Source: Pseudomonadota bacterium (lineage in GTDB: Bacteria > Pseudomonadota > Alphaproteobacteria > Sphingomonadales > Sphingomonadaceae). Taken from it: a DNA stretch of 13,862 nucleotides. The notes below the pieces were generated by a model. It made no database searches. It was not told the origin of the DNA and was given only the letters and a program-made list of their open reading frames with translations. The translations under genes and the position numbers were made by a program. The stretch is from contig JAEWCW010000045.1 of the NCBI GenBank assembly GCA_023390415.1, positions 1 to 13,862 on the forward strand. The letters are read 5' to 3'. Positions 1-6,891 of this stretch are shown piece after piece; the first letter of the stretch is position 1; each line of letters opens with the position of its first letter.

Positions 1-881
1 TCAATACGCTGATCGACTTCCGCTACACCCAGCATTTCAAGGCGCCGCGCGGCAAGGGCGGCGCCGGGCGCAACCAGACCGGCGCCGGCGGCAAGGACCT
101 GGTCATCAAGGTCCCGGTCGGCACCCAGATCTTGTCCGAGGACAAGGAGGTGGTGCTCGCGGACCTCACCGACGTGGGCCAGCGCATCGTTCTGCTGCGC
201 GGCGGCGACGGCGGCCGCGGCAATGCCAGCTACAAGACCGCAACCAATCGCGCCCCGCGCCAGCACGGCACCGGCTGGCCGGCCGAGGAGGCCTGGGTCT
301 GGCTTCGGCTGAAGCTGCTTGCGGACGTCGGGCTGGTCGGGCTCCCCAATGCCGGCAAGTCCACCTTCATCAACGCCGTGACCAACGCCAAGGCGAAGGT
401 CGGCGCCTATCCGTTCACCACCCTCCATCCCAAGCTCGGCGTGGTCCAGCATCGCGGCCGCGAGTTCGTGATGGCGGACATTCCGGGGCTGATCGAAGGC
501 GCCGCCGAGGGCGCCGGGATCGGCGACCGCTTCCTCGGCCATATCGAGCGCACGCGGGTGCTGCTCCACCTGGTCGACGCCAATGTCGACGATGTCGCCG
601 AGGCCTATCGGACGGTGCGGGACGAGCTCGAAGCCTATGGGGAAGGCCTCGAGGACAAGCCCGAAGTGCTCGCTCTGACCAAGGCAGACACGCTCGACGC
701 GGAGCTGCTTGACGCGCTCGCCGACGAGCTTGAGGCCGAGGCCTGCGTGCGGCCGATGATCGTGTCGGCGGCGGCGCTGACCGGGGTCGATCCGGTGCTC
801 GACGCCCTCATCCTCCATGTCGGCGAGGCAGCCGCGGCGGCGGGCGAGGAGGCGGACGAAGCGAGCTGGTCGCCGCTTTGA
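1..881 (+). CDS. obgE: GTPase ObgE/CgtA (5' truncated by window edge)
   Basis: Obg-family GTPase that binds the large ribosomal subunit and links its maturation to growth and stress control. The frame is already open at base 3 and gives 292 residues; roughly the first 50-60 residues lie outside the window. The visible N-terminal part is the glycine-rich Obg fold (GKGGAGRNQTGAGG, then GGDGGRGNASYKTATNRAPR). The G domain follows: P-loop GLPNAGKST at bases 339-365, switch region with PFTTLHP, G3 motif DIPGL near base 478, G4 TKAD near base 678 and G5 SAA near base 768. It ends soon after the G domain, so there is no long C-terminal OCT-type extension, as I would expect for alphaproteobacterial forms. 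Its TGA overlaps the TTG start of the next gene by four bases, which suggests one operon. Confidence 0.97.
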   Translation, partial: NTLIDFRYTQHFKAPRGKGGAGRNQTGAGGKDLVIKVPVGTQILSEDKEVVLADLTDVGQRIVLLRGGDGGRGNASYKTATNRAPRQHGTGWPAEEAWVWLRLKLLADVGLVGLPNAGKSTFINAVTNAKAKVGAYPFTTLHPKLGVVQHRGREFVMADIPGLIEGAAEGAGIGDRFLGHIERTRVLLHLVDANVDDVAEAYRTVRDELEAYGEGLEDKPEVLALTKADTLDAELLDALADELEAEACVRPMIVSAAALTGVDPVLDALILHVGEAAAAAGEEADEASWSPL

Positions 882-1810
882 GCCGCCGCCCCTCCCCCCA
901 GATCCGCACCCTAGCCGTCACCGGCGGCACCGGCTTCGTCGGCGCACATTTCCTGCGCATGGCCCGCGATGCGGGCTATGAGGTCCGGGCGCTCACCCGT
1001 GGCTGGAAGCCGCCCGAGGACGGCCTCGAATGGGTGGACGGCGCGCTCGACCGGCCGGAGAGTCTGAGAAAGCTGTGCGAGGGCGCCGACGCGGTCGTCC
1101 ATATCGCCGGCGCGATCAATGCCGCCAACCGGGCAGGCTTCGAGGCCGTCAATGTCGGGGGCACCGCGAACATGATCGACGCCGCGCGCGCCGCCGGGAT
1201 CCGCCGCTTCGTCCAGATCTCCTCGCTCTCGGCGCGCGAGCCGAAGCTTTCCGATTACGGCTGGTCCAAGGCGAAGTCCGAGCGGCTGATCGCGGCCTCG
1301 GGCCTCGACTGGACGATCCTTCGCCCGCCTGCCGTCTACGGCCCCGGCGACCGTGAGACCCTTGAGCTGTTCCGGATGGCGCGCCGCGGAGTCGTCGCGC
1401 TGCCGCCGCGCGGGCGCTTCTCGCTCATCCATGTCGAGGATCTCTGCCGGCTGATCCTCGCGCTCCTCGACGAGCCGGACACGGTCTCGGAGACCTACGA
1501 GCCCGACGACGGCCGCGAGGGCGGCTGGGAGCACCGCTATTTCGCGCGAACGCTGGGGCGGCTGTTCGGCCGCCGCGCGCTGACTCTGGCGATGCCGCGC
1601 CCGCTGCTCCGGGTCGCAGCGCGCATGGACCGGCTGGTGCGCCGCTCCAAGGCGAAGCTGACGCCGGACCGGGTCAGCTATTTCTGCCACCCGGACTGGG
1701 TGGCCCGCGCCGAGCGCAAGCCCCCGGCGGCCTTGTGGGTCCCAGAAATCCGCACGCCAACCGGGCTCAAGCAGACGGCCGACTGGTACAAGGCGCAGGG
1801 CTGGCTCTAG
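878..1810 (+). CDS. NAD(P)-dependent epimerase/dehydratase-family reductase, candidate ceramide/ketosphingolipid reductase (CerR-like)
   Basis: Extended short-chain dehydrogenase of 310 residues. The nucleotide-binding motif TGGTGFVG is at residues 15-22, the serine-rich strand FVQISSLS at 111-118, the catalytic pair Y127-x3-K131 in YGWSK, and the LRPPAVYGPGD loop at 148-158. The start is TTG at 878, overlapping the obgE stop as TTGA; no ATG lies upstream of the Rossmann motif, so a start near here is forced. No good ribosome binding site is visible, which suggests translational coupling to obgE. Family members include NDUFA9-like reductases and the Caulobacter ceramide reductase CerR, encoded near spt. 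Proximity to the acyl carrier protein and serine palmitoyltransferase genes makes reduction of a 3-keto sphingoid base or 3-keto ceramide the best guess. The family call is secure; the substrate is inferred. It could also be an unrelated sugar or quinone-associated reductase. Confidence 0.85.
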   Translation: MSRRPSPQIRTLAVTGGTGFVGAHFLRMARDAGYEVRALTRGWKPPEDGLEWVDGALDRPESLRKLCEGADAVVHIAGAINAANRAGFEAVNVGGTANMIDAARAAGIRRFVQISSLSAREPKLSDYGWSKAKSERLIAASGLDWTILRPPAVYGPGDRETLELFRMARRGVVALPPRGRFSLIHVEDLCRLILALLDEPDTVSETYEPDDGREGGWEHRYFARTLGRLFGRRALTLAMPRPLLRVAARMDRLVRRSKAKLTPDRVSYFCHPDWVARAERKPPAALWVPEIRTPTGLKQTADWYKAQGWL

Positions 1811-1811
1811 C

Positions 1812-2321
1812 TCAGGCCCAATAGTCGATCACGAATGCGCTCGCGCTGGCGACGAGGCCGATCAGGAAGATGCGATAGGCCCAGCCCAGCATCCGGTATT
1901 TCTTGCGCTGGAGGATTCGGCCGTTCTGGTAGATGTCCTCCGCCATCGTCCGGTAGATGAGGTCGTCGCTGGCGAGGCGGCCGGTGATCCTGTCGATGAA
2001 CTCCTCCTCGCCCAATTGCGTGAAGGAGCCGAAGAAGAGCAGGTTCAGGGGCACGTCCTTCGGCGTCCTGATCGCCGGGAGCACCGCCGCGACCGCGCAG
2101 ACCGCGGAGAGGAAGGCGAAGCCGCCGAGGATCAGAAGCGCAATCGGCGCACCCGTCTCGCCTCGCGCCTGGCTGACCGTGATCGTGAAGATCACGAAGG
2201 TGGCGCCCATTAGGATGCTCGCCTTGTGATCGGCCATGGCCGAATATTGGACATGGGCGAGCTGGGTGGTGCGCATCAGGTGGATGGCATTCGGCGGATA
2301 GCTCGGCTCGTCCTGGCGCAA
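1812..2321 (-). CDS. PycTM-like (DUF5706, Pycsar effector-type) small membrane protein
   Basis: Membrane protein of 169 residues. It has the hallmark segment ADHKASILMG at residues 30-39 leading into a hydrophobic helix (about 36-50), a second helix at about 58-83, a soluble stretch with NLLFFGSF (93-100), the helical IYQNGRILQRKKYR (130-143) and a last membrane helix at about 147-165. This pattern matches the PycTM family, whose characterised members are membrane-disrupting effectors triggered by cyclic UMP or CMP in Pycsar phage defence. No pyrimidine cyclase gene is adjacent. The start is TTG at 2321, chosen because GGAGG lies five bases upstream on the minus strand; an ATG at 2276 is the alternative. 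It is tail-to-tail with the reductase (one base between stops) and divergent from the acyl carrier protein gene. It may be a lipid-locus membrane protein rather than a defence effector. Family fairly secure, role unknown. Confidence 0.75.
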   Translation of the reverse strand: MRQDEPSYPPNAIHLMRTTQLAHVQYSAMADHKASILMGATFVIFTITVSQARGETGAPIALLILGGFAFLSAVCAVAAVLPAIRTPKDVPLNLLFFGSFTQLGEEEFIDRITGRLASDDLIYRTMAEDIYQNGRILQRKKYRMLGWAYRIFLIGLVASASAFVIDYWA

Positions 2322-2357
2322 TTCCCCCTCCCTTGCGGCGTGACCGATTCATGGCAT

Positions 2358-2386
2358 GGCGCCGCTGCGCTTGCCAAGCCGGCGCC
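2358..2386. repeat. Nested inverted repeat between divergent PycTM-like and acp genes
   Basis: The outer arms GGCGCCG (2358-2364) and CGGCGCC (2380-2386) are exact reverse complements. Between them lies the odd-centred palindrome GCTTGCCAAGC (2369-2379). Folded, this gives a stem of about 11 pairs with a four-base bulge. It sits in the 120-bp divergent intergenic region, where it could be an operator or a leader hairpin. GGCGCC is itself a common palindrome in GC-rich DNA, so chance is possible. Confidence 0.4.
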
Positions 2387-2441
2387 CCATTAAGGTCCTA
2401 TTGTCTTGGCAGAGCCGGACCCGGAACCTAAAGGGCAGCGC

Positions 2442-2690
2442 ATGACCGACAGAGCCGAGACTTTCGCCAAGGTGGCCGAGCTGATCGAGCCGTTCAACAA
2501 GAAGGGCGTTGCGCTCTCCGACGCGACCACCTTCGCCGGCGACCTCGAATGGGACAGCCTCACCGTCATGGACTTCGTCGCCGCGATCGAGGACGAGTTC
2601 GACATCCTGATCACGATGAACATGCAGGCCGAGATCGAGACGGTCGGCCAGCTCGTCGACGCGGTCGACAAGCTGAAGAGCGGCAAGTGA
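2442..2690 (+). CDS. Acyl carrier protein dedicated to sphingolipid synthesis
   Basis: Small acidic acyl carrier protein of 82 residues. The phosphopantetheine attachment site is the DSL motif within EWDSLTVMDFV, with Ser39 as acceptor, followed by acidic helix II/III residues (AAIEDEFDILI). It presumably presents the long-chain acyl thioester to the serine palmitoyltransferase encoded immediately downstream, as shown for small ACPs next to spt in sphingomonads. The start ATG at 2442 is preferred because AAGGG lies six bases upstream; the frame is open further upstream but that extension (PDPEPKGQR) looks non-coding. The stop overlaps the GTG start of spt by four bases (GTGA), so the two are almost certainly co-translated. 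It differs from the housekeeping AcpP, which normally sits with fab genes, and AcpP identity is unlikely here. Confidence 0.92.
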   Translation: MTDRAETFAKVAELIEPFNKKGVALSDATTFAGDLEWDSLTVMDFVAAIEDEFDILITMNMQAEIETVGQLVDAVDKLKSGK

Positions 2691-3958
2691 CCGAAGCCGT
2701 CCGCAGCCCGATGGACCCGGCCGACGAGACCGGCGTGGCGCCGAGCCACGGCCGCGATCTCTTCTCAAAGTTCGATCCGCTGATCGAGGAGCGCGCGGCG
2801 CTGCTTTCGACGGGCGTCCGCGATCCCTTCGCGCTCGTCATGGAGAAGGTGCTCTCGCCGACGCGGGCGATCGTCCAGGGCAAGGAGACGATCCTCCTCG
2901 GCACCTATAATTATATGGGCATGACCTTCGATCCGGACGTCGTCGCCGCCGGCAAGAAGGCGCTCGACGAATATGGATCGGGAACGACCGGAAGCCGGGT
3001 GCTCAACGGCACCTATCAGGGCCACAAGGAGTGCGAGGAAGCGCTCAAGGACTTTTACGGCACCGATCACGCCATGGTCTTCTCGACCGGTTATCAAGCC
3101 AATCTCGGCCTGATGTCGACCATCGCCGGTAAGGAGGATTACATCATCCTCGACGCCGACAGCCACGCCTCGATCTATGACGGCTGCGCGCTGGGCAACG
3201 CCCAGATCGTCCGCTTCCGCCACAACAGCGTCGAGGATCTCGACCGCCGCCTCGGCCGCCTCCCGGCCGAGGGCGGCCGCCTGGTCGTGCTCGAGGGCGT
3301 CTATTCGATGCTCGGCGACATCGCGCCCTTGAAGGAGATGGTCGAGGTCTCGAAGAAGCACGGGGCGATGGTCGTCGTCGACGAGGCTCATGGCATGGGC
3401 TTCTTCGGCGAGCATGGCCGCGGCGTGTTCGAGGAAGCGGGAGTCGAGGACCAGGTCGATTTCGTCGTCGGCACCTTCTCCAAGTCGGTCGGCACGGTCG
3501 GCGGCTTCGTCGTCTCCAACCATCCCAAGTTCGATGTCCTGCGCCTGGTCTGCCGGCCCTATGTCTTCACGGCCTCGCTTCCGCCCTCGGTGGTCGCGAC
3601 CGCCGCGACCTCGATCCGCAAGCTGATGCATGCCGGCGAGAAGCGCGCGCATCTCTGGAAGAACAGCAAGCGGCTCCATGCCGGCCTTCGCGAACTGGGG
3701 TTCGACCTCGCGACGCCCGAGGCGCAATCGGCGATCATCGCCGTGCTCCTGCCCGACCAGGAGACGACGGTGCGGATGTGGCAGGCTTTGCTCGAGCTCG
3801 GCCTGTACGTGAACATGGCGCGGCCGCCGGCGACTCCGGCCGGCATGTACCTGCTGCGCTGCTCGCTCTGCGCCGACCATAGCGACGAGCAGGTCTCGCA
3901 GATTCTCGGCATCTTCGAGGCGGCGGGCAAGGCGACCGGGGTCCTGAGCGCTGACTGA
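2687..3958 (+). CDS. spt: Serine palmitoyltransferase (PLP-dependent alpha-oxoamine synthase)
   Basis: Cytosolic homodimeric PLP enzyme that condenses L-serine with palmitoyl-thioester to 3-ketosphinganine, the first committed step of sphingolipid synthesis. From GTG 2687 it has 423 residues, close to the 420 of the Sphingomonas paucimobilis enzyme. Visible active-site residues are His160 (DADSHAS), Asp232 and His235 (VDEAHGMG), the PLP lysine Lys266 (GTFSKSVGTVGG) and Arg379 (NMARP). These correspond, offset by one, to H159, D231, H234, K265 and R378 reported for that enzyme. The GTG overlaps the acp stop; an ATG at 2711 is the alternative start. Close relatives (AONS/BioF, KBL, ALAS) share the fold, but the acp partner and the conserved arginine favour SPT. 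The next gene starts 66 bases downstream on the same strand. Confidence 0.96.
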   Translation: MTEAVRSPMDPADETGVAPSHGRDLFSKFDPLIEERAALLSTGVRDPFALVMEKVLSPTRAIVQGKETILLGTYNYMGMTFDPDVVAAGKKALDEYGSGTTGSRVLNGTYQGHKECEEALKDFYGTDHAMVFSTGYQANLGLMSTIAGKEDYIILDADSHASIYDGCALGNAQIVRFRHNSVEDLDRRLGRLPAEGGRLVVLEGVYSMLGDIAPLKEMVEVSKKHGAMVVVDEAHGMGFFGEHGRGVFEEAGVEDQVDFVVGTFSKSVGTVGGFVVSNHPKFDVLRLVCRPYVFTASLPPSVVATAATSIRKLMHAGEKRAHLWKNSKRLHAGLRELGFDLATPEAQSAIIAVLLPDQETTVRMWQALLELGLYVNMARPPATPAGMYLLRCSLCADHSDEQVSQILGIFEAAGKATGVLSAD

Positions 3959-3986
3959 CTGCCCTCAGGACGCGGCGGGCCGAGGG

Positions 3987-4015
3987 TTTTCAAGCCCCTT
4001 GCCTTCCTCTAGCGT
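3987..4015 (+). promoter_or_regulatory. Possible promoter immediately upstream of the hybrid kinase start
   Basis: TTTTCA (3987-3992) and TAGCGT (4010-4015) are separated by 17 bases and match sigma-70-type boxes weakly. The -10-like box ends only nine bases before the ATG at 4025, and no purine-rich ribosome binding site is visible there. A transcript from it would be nearly leaderless. The match is weak in GC-rich DNA. Confidence 0.3.
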
Positions 4016-4024
4016 GCAGCCGCT

Positions 4025-6043
4025 ATGGCGGACGAAAGCGTCGACGCCCCCGATGATGGCGACGGCAGCCCGGTGAGATGGCAGCGCCGATGGGCGGGAG
4101 CGGCCGCTTTGCTGGCCGCTGTCCTCCTCGTCGCGCTGATCGTCATGGTCACGCTCTCGAACCGCGCGCGCGACGACGCGATCGAGTTCGAGCGCCACAC
4201 CTACGACGTGATGCTGCTCACCCGCACCGTCGACGCGACCATCGCCCGCGCCGAGGCCGCGCTCGGCCGCTTCGTGATGGACGAGGAGCAGGCGACCGGC
4301 ACCCAATATTATAACGAGTGGCGCCGCGCCCGCCGGCAGATCGACGAGCTTCAGCGCCAGCTCTCGAGCGAGCCGGAACAGTCGAAGCGCGCGCGCGACC
4401 TGCGCCAGCTGTTCGATCAGCGCGGCACCGAGCTCGCCCTCGCCGCGAGCGCCGCCGCGCGCCGGACCGGCGCCGCCGCGGTCGGCTATTTCTACCAGGC
4501 AGGACGCTCGACGACGCTGCCCGCACTCCGCCAGCAGCTCGACCAGATCGCCGCCGCCGAGCGCGCGACCCTCCAGCAGCGGATGAGCGAGACGAGGAGC
4601 TTCACCGCCCAGGCGGATCGGCTCACCGGCTGGCTCGGCTGGCTCGCGGTCGTGCTCGGGATCGGCGCGGTCTTCCTCGGGATCTTCGCCTGGCGCGCGC
4701 TCGGCGAGCGCATGGCCGCCCGCCGCGAGGCCGAGAACGAGGCCGAGCGGGCCGCAGCGCTCGAGGAAGCGGTCGAGGCCCGGACCCGCGAGCTGCTCGA
4801 GGCCAATGAGCGGCTGCGCGAGGAAGCGCAGGAGCGCGCCGCCGCCGAGGCGCAGCTGAGGCAGGTCCAGAAGATGGAGGCGGTGGGCCAGCTCACCGGT
4901 GGCATCGCGCACGATTTCAACAACATGCTGGCAGTCGTTGTCGGCGGGCTGGATCTCGCCCGGCGCAAGCTGCACGGCCCGCGGCGCGAGGTCGAGCTTC
5001 ATCTCGACAATGCGCTGGAGGGCGCCACCCGCGCCGCCGCCCTCACCCGCCGGCTGCTCGCCTTCGCGCGCGCGGAGCCCCTGCTTCCGGAGGGAATCTC
5101 CCCGTCCGACCTGATCGAGAACATGCTCGACCTGATCGACCGCACGATCGGCGAGCGGATCCAGGTCCAGACCCGCTTCGACGCCGATCCGTGGCACGTC
5201 TGGGCCGACGCCCACCAGCTCGAGAATGCGATCGTGAACCTCTGCGTCAACGCGCGCGACGCGATGGACGGATCGGGCGAGCTGATGGTCGAGGTCGCCA
5301 ATGTCGCGCTCGCGGATCAGGCGGTCGGCGAGCTGCCCTCGGGCGAATATGTGAAGATCGCGGTGACCGACACCGGCGCGGGAATCCCGCCCGAGCATCT
5401 CGAGCGTGTGTTCGAGCCCTTCTTCACCACGAAGCCGGTCGGCAAGGGCACCGGCCTCGGCCTCAGCCAGATTTTCGGCTTCGCCCGCCAGTCCGGCGGC
5501 GACGTCTCCATCTCCTCGACGGTCGGCGAAGGCACCACGGTGGCGATCTTCCTGCCGCGCTCGCAGCAGGCGGCATTGCAGGCGCGCGAGCGCGTCGCGC
5601 CGGCCAGCGAGCGCGTCGATGCGCCGACCCACGAACTCGCGCCGGCGACGATCCTCGTCGTCGAGGACGATCCGCGGGTGAGCCGCTCGACCGTCGCCGC
5701 GCTCGAGGAGCTCGGCCACACGCCGATTGCCGTCGGCGGCGGGCGCGAGGCGCTCGACATCCTCGCCAGCAACGATTCGATCGATCTCGTCATCACCGAC
5801 GTGATGATGCCGGAGATGACCGGCCCCGAGCTGATCCGCGAGATGGCGCGGACCTATCCGCATATCGGTGTGCTGTTCGTCACCGGCTATGTCGGCGAGG
5901 CGGGCGAGGCCGAGGACCTCCACGGCTACGACATTTTGCGCAAGCCCTTCACCGTCGCCGCCTTGTCTGACGCCGTCGCCGGCGCGCTCGGCCACCGGGT
6001 CAGCGGATCGCGCCCCGCCTCAACAGTCGCGGCAACAGGGTGA
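4025..6043 (+). CDS. Membrane-bound CHASE3 hybrid sensor histidine kinase with C-terminal receiver domain
   Basis: Sensor kinase of 672 residues. A short cytoplasmic N-terminus leads to membrane helix 1 (about 24-45). A helical periplasmic domain of CHASE3 type (about 46-198) follows, then membrane helix 2 (about 203-224) and a coiled linker to 280. The dimerisation/phosphoacceptor motif GGIAHDFNN carries His296. The ATPase domain shows the N box (NAIVNLCVNARDAM, 401-414), DTGAGIP (449-455), the FEPFFTTK F box (463-470) and GKGTGLGLS (473-481). The receiver at about 541-657 has acidic Asp548/Asp549, phosphoacceptor Asp592 in VITDVMMP, Thr620 and Lys640. There is no output domain, so signals would pass to a separate phosphotransfer protein or feed back on the kinase. 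The CHASE3 ligand is unknown. It follows spt on the same strand and may be co-transcribed or have its own promoter. Its 3' end overlaps the convergent gene by 44 bases. Confidence 0.93.
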   Translation: MADESVDAPDDGDGSPVRWQRRWAGAAALLAAVLLVALIVMVTLSNRARDDAIEFERHTYDVMLLTRTVDATIARAEAALGRFVMDEEQATGTQYYNEWRRARRQIDELQRQLSSEPEQSKRARDLRQLFDQRGTELALAASAAARRTGAAAVGYFYQAGRSTTLPALRQQLDQIAAAERATLQQRMSETRSFTAQADRLTGWLGWLAVVLGIGAVFLGIFAWRALGERMAARREAENEAERAAALEEAVEARTRELLEANERLREEAQERAAAEAQLRQVQKMEAVGQLTGGIAHDFNNMLAVVVGGLDLARRKLHGPRREVELHLDNALEGATRAAALTRRLLAFARAEPLLPEGISPSDLIENMLDLIDRTIGERIQVQTRFDADPWHVWADAHQLENAIVNLCVNARDAMDGSGELMVEVANVALADQAVGELPSGEYVKIAVTDTGAGIPPEHLERVFEPFFTTKPVGKGTGLGLSQIFGFARQSGGDVSISSTVGEGTTVAIFLPRSQQAALQARERVAPASERVDAPTHELAPATILVVEDDPRVSRSTVAALEELGHTPIAVGGGREALDILASNDSIDLVITDVMMPEMTGPELIREMARTYPHIGVLFVTGYVGEAGEAEDLHGYDILRKPFTVAALSDAVAGALGHRVSGSRPASTVAATG

Positions 6044-6863
6044 AGGCGGCGACCAGCGGCCAGCGCCGCTGCCAGGGGCGGATCTCGATCGGCACGCCCG
6101 AATGGCGGCTAATCTTCCAGGCGAGATAGTCGATCCCGCCGGCGAAGGTGAAGCTGGCCTTGGCGATCCGGACCACGCTCAGCGCCTTGCCCTTGCGCTG
6201 CCGCCACGGCCACGAGCCCGGCCGCGCCGGCGGCGGCGCCGCGAGCACCGCCTCGCCGAAGCGCCGGTAGCGCTCGGGATCGGCATCGACGATCGAGCCC
6301 CCCTTGGTCTTGCGCTCGGCGCGAAGCTCGGCGCCGTAGGTGAGGCGGAACCCCTCGCGGAAGGTCGCGACCGGATCCGAGCGCTCGCCGGGGGTCAGCG
6401 CGAACAGGGTCTGCGCGGCCTGGGCGACTGCCTCGATCGCGCGGGCGCGCGCCGCCTCGTCGGCCGCCCAGACTAGGCGCGAGGGCTGGGCGAAGCGCGC
6501 CCAGACCGAGACGCTGCCCGCATCGACGCCCGTCTCGCGCGCGAAATCCGACTCGCTCAGCACGGCATATTTGGCGCTGAGCCCCTCATGAGCGAACGGG
6601 AAGACGTTGGGCGGGATCAGCCGGTTGGCGGTGGCCAGCCAGCGCCGGTCGTAGGCGGCGCGATAGTCCGAGACGATCAGGTAGAAATCGAGCATCAGCC
6701 CTTCGAGCTGCTTCTCGCGCAGGCACGAGCCGTAGAAGAGCACCGCGCGCGAGGCCGCGCCATGCGCCGCAGCGATCGCCGAAGCCATCGCCGAGACGCG
6801 CGGGTCCACCGGCTCGGCCAGCTCGGCGGCGACGAGATCGCGAAGGGACGAAGGGGCGGTCAC
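6000..6863 (-). CDS. Tam41-like nucleotidyltransferase (phosphatidate cytidylyltransferase-like)
   Basis: Protein of 287 residues with a polymerase-beta-type nucleotidyltransferase signature: FYGSCLREKQ (43-52) followed by LDFYLIVSDY (58-67). The Gly-Ser pair and Asp59, with a non-acidic residue two positions on and Asp66 shortly after, resemble mitochondrial Tam41 (CDP-diacylglycerol synthase) rather than DNA-polymerase-beta-like enzymes. Further Tam41-like features are AKYAVLSESDF (97-107), a SVSVWARFAQPSRLVW segment (117-132), TYGAEL (175-180) and a basic C-terminal part with FTFAGGIDYLAWK (238-250). No hydrophobic stretch is long enough for a confident membrane span. The start is GTG at 6863; no strong ribosome binding site is visible. 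It lies 28 bases downstream of the lipoprotein gene and probably shares its transcript. A role in activating a phospho-lipid or phospho-ceramide with CTP is inferred, not shown. Confidence 0.65.
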   Translation of the reverse strand: MTAPSSLRDLVAAELAEPVDPRVSAMASAIAAAHGAASRAVLFYGSCLREKQLEGLMLDFYLIVSDYRAAYDRRWLATANRLIPPNVFPFAHEGLSAKYAVLSESDFARETGVDAGSVSVWARFAQPSRLVWAADEAARARAIEAVAQAAQTLFALTPGERSDPVATFREGFRLTYGAELRAERKTKGGSIVDADPERYRRFGEAVLAAPPPARPGSWPWRQRKGKALSVVRIAKASFTFAGGIDYLAWKISRHSGVPIEIRPWQRRWPLVAAFTLLPRLLRRGAIR

Positions 6864-6891
6864 GAGGCAGATACTTCTAGCGGATTGCTGC

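Noticed and set aside
1807..2352. Alternative minus-strand frame over the PycTM-like gene
   Set aside because: Its product is Arg/Pro/Gly-rich without membrane helices, whereas the chosen frame has clear helices, a family motif and a strong ribosome binding site.
2371..2403. TTGCCA...CTATTG as an acp promoter
   Set aside because: The spacing is 21 bases and the alternative TAAGGT is only 14 bases away; neither fits a sigma-70 promoter.
2406..2441. Upstream extension of the acyl carrier protein frame
   Set aside because: The ATG at 2442 has AAGGG six bases upstream and begins where ACP homology normally starts; the extension is short and unstructured.
2765..3880. Minus-strand open frame of 371 codons opposite spt
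   Set aside because: Antisense shadow of a gene with all SPT active-site residues in place.
3981..3998. GGGTTTTCAAGCCC as a terminator behind spt
   Set aside because: Pairing is imperfect with a two-base loop and no T-tract follows, so it does not qualify as an intrinsic terminator.
3965..5995. Very long minus-strand open frame (676 codons) opposite the histidine kinase
   Set aside because: It mirrors the kinase codons in GC-rich DNA, is low-complexity and rich in Arg/Ala/Gly/Asp, shows no domain, and the kinase on the plus strand has complete, ordered motifs.
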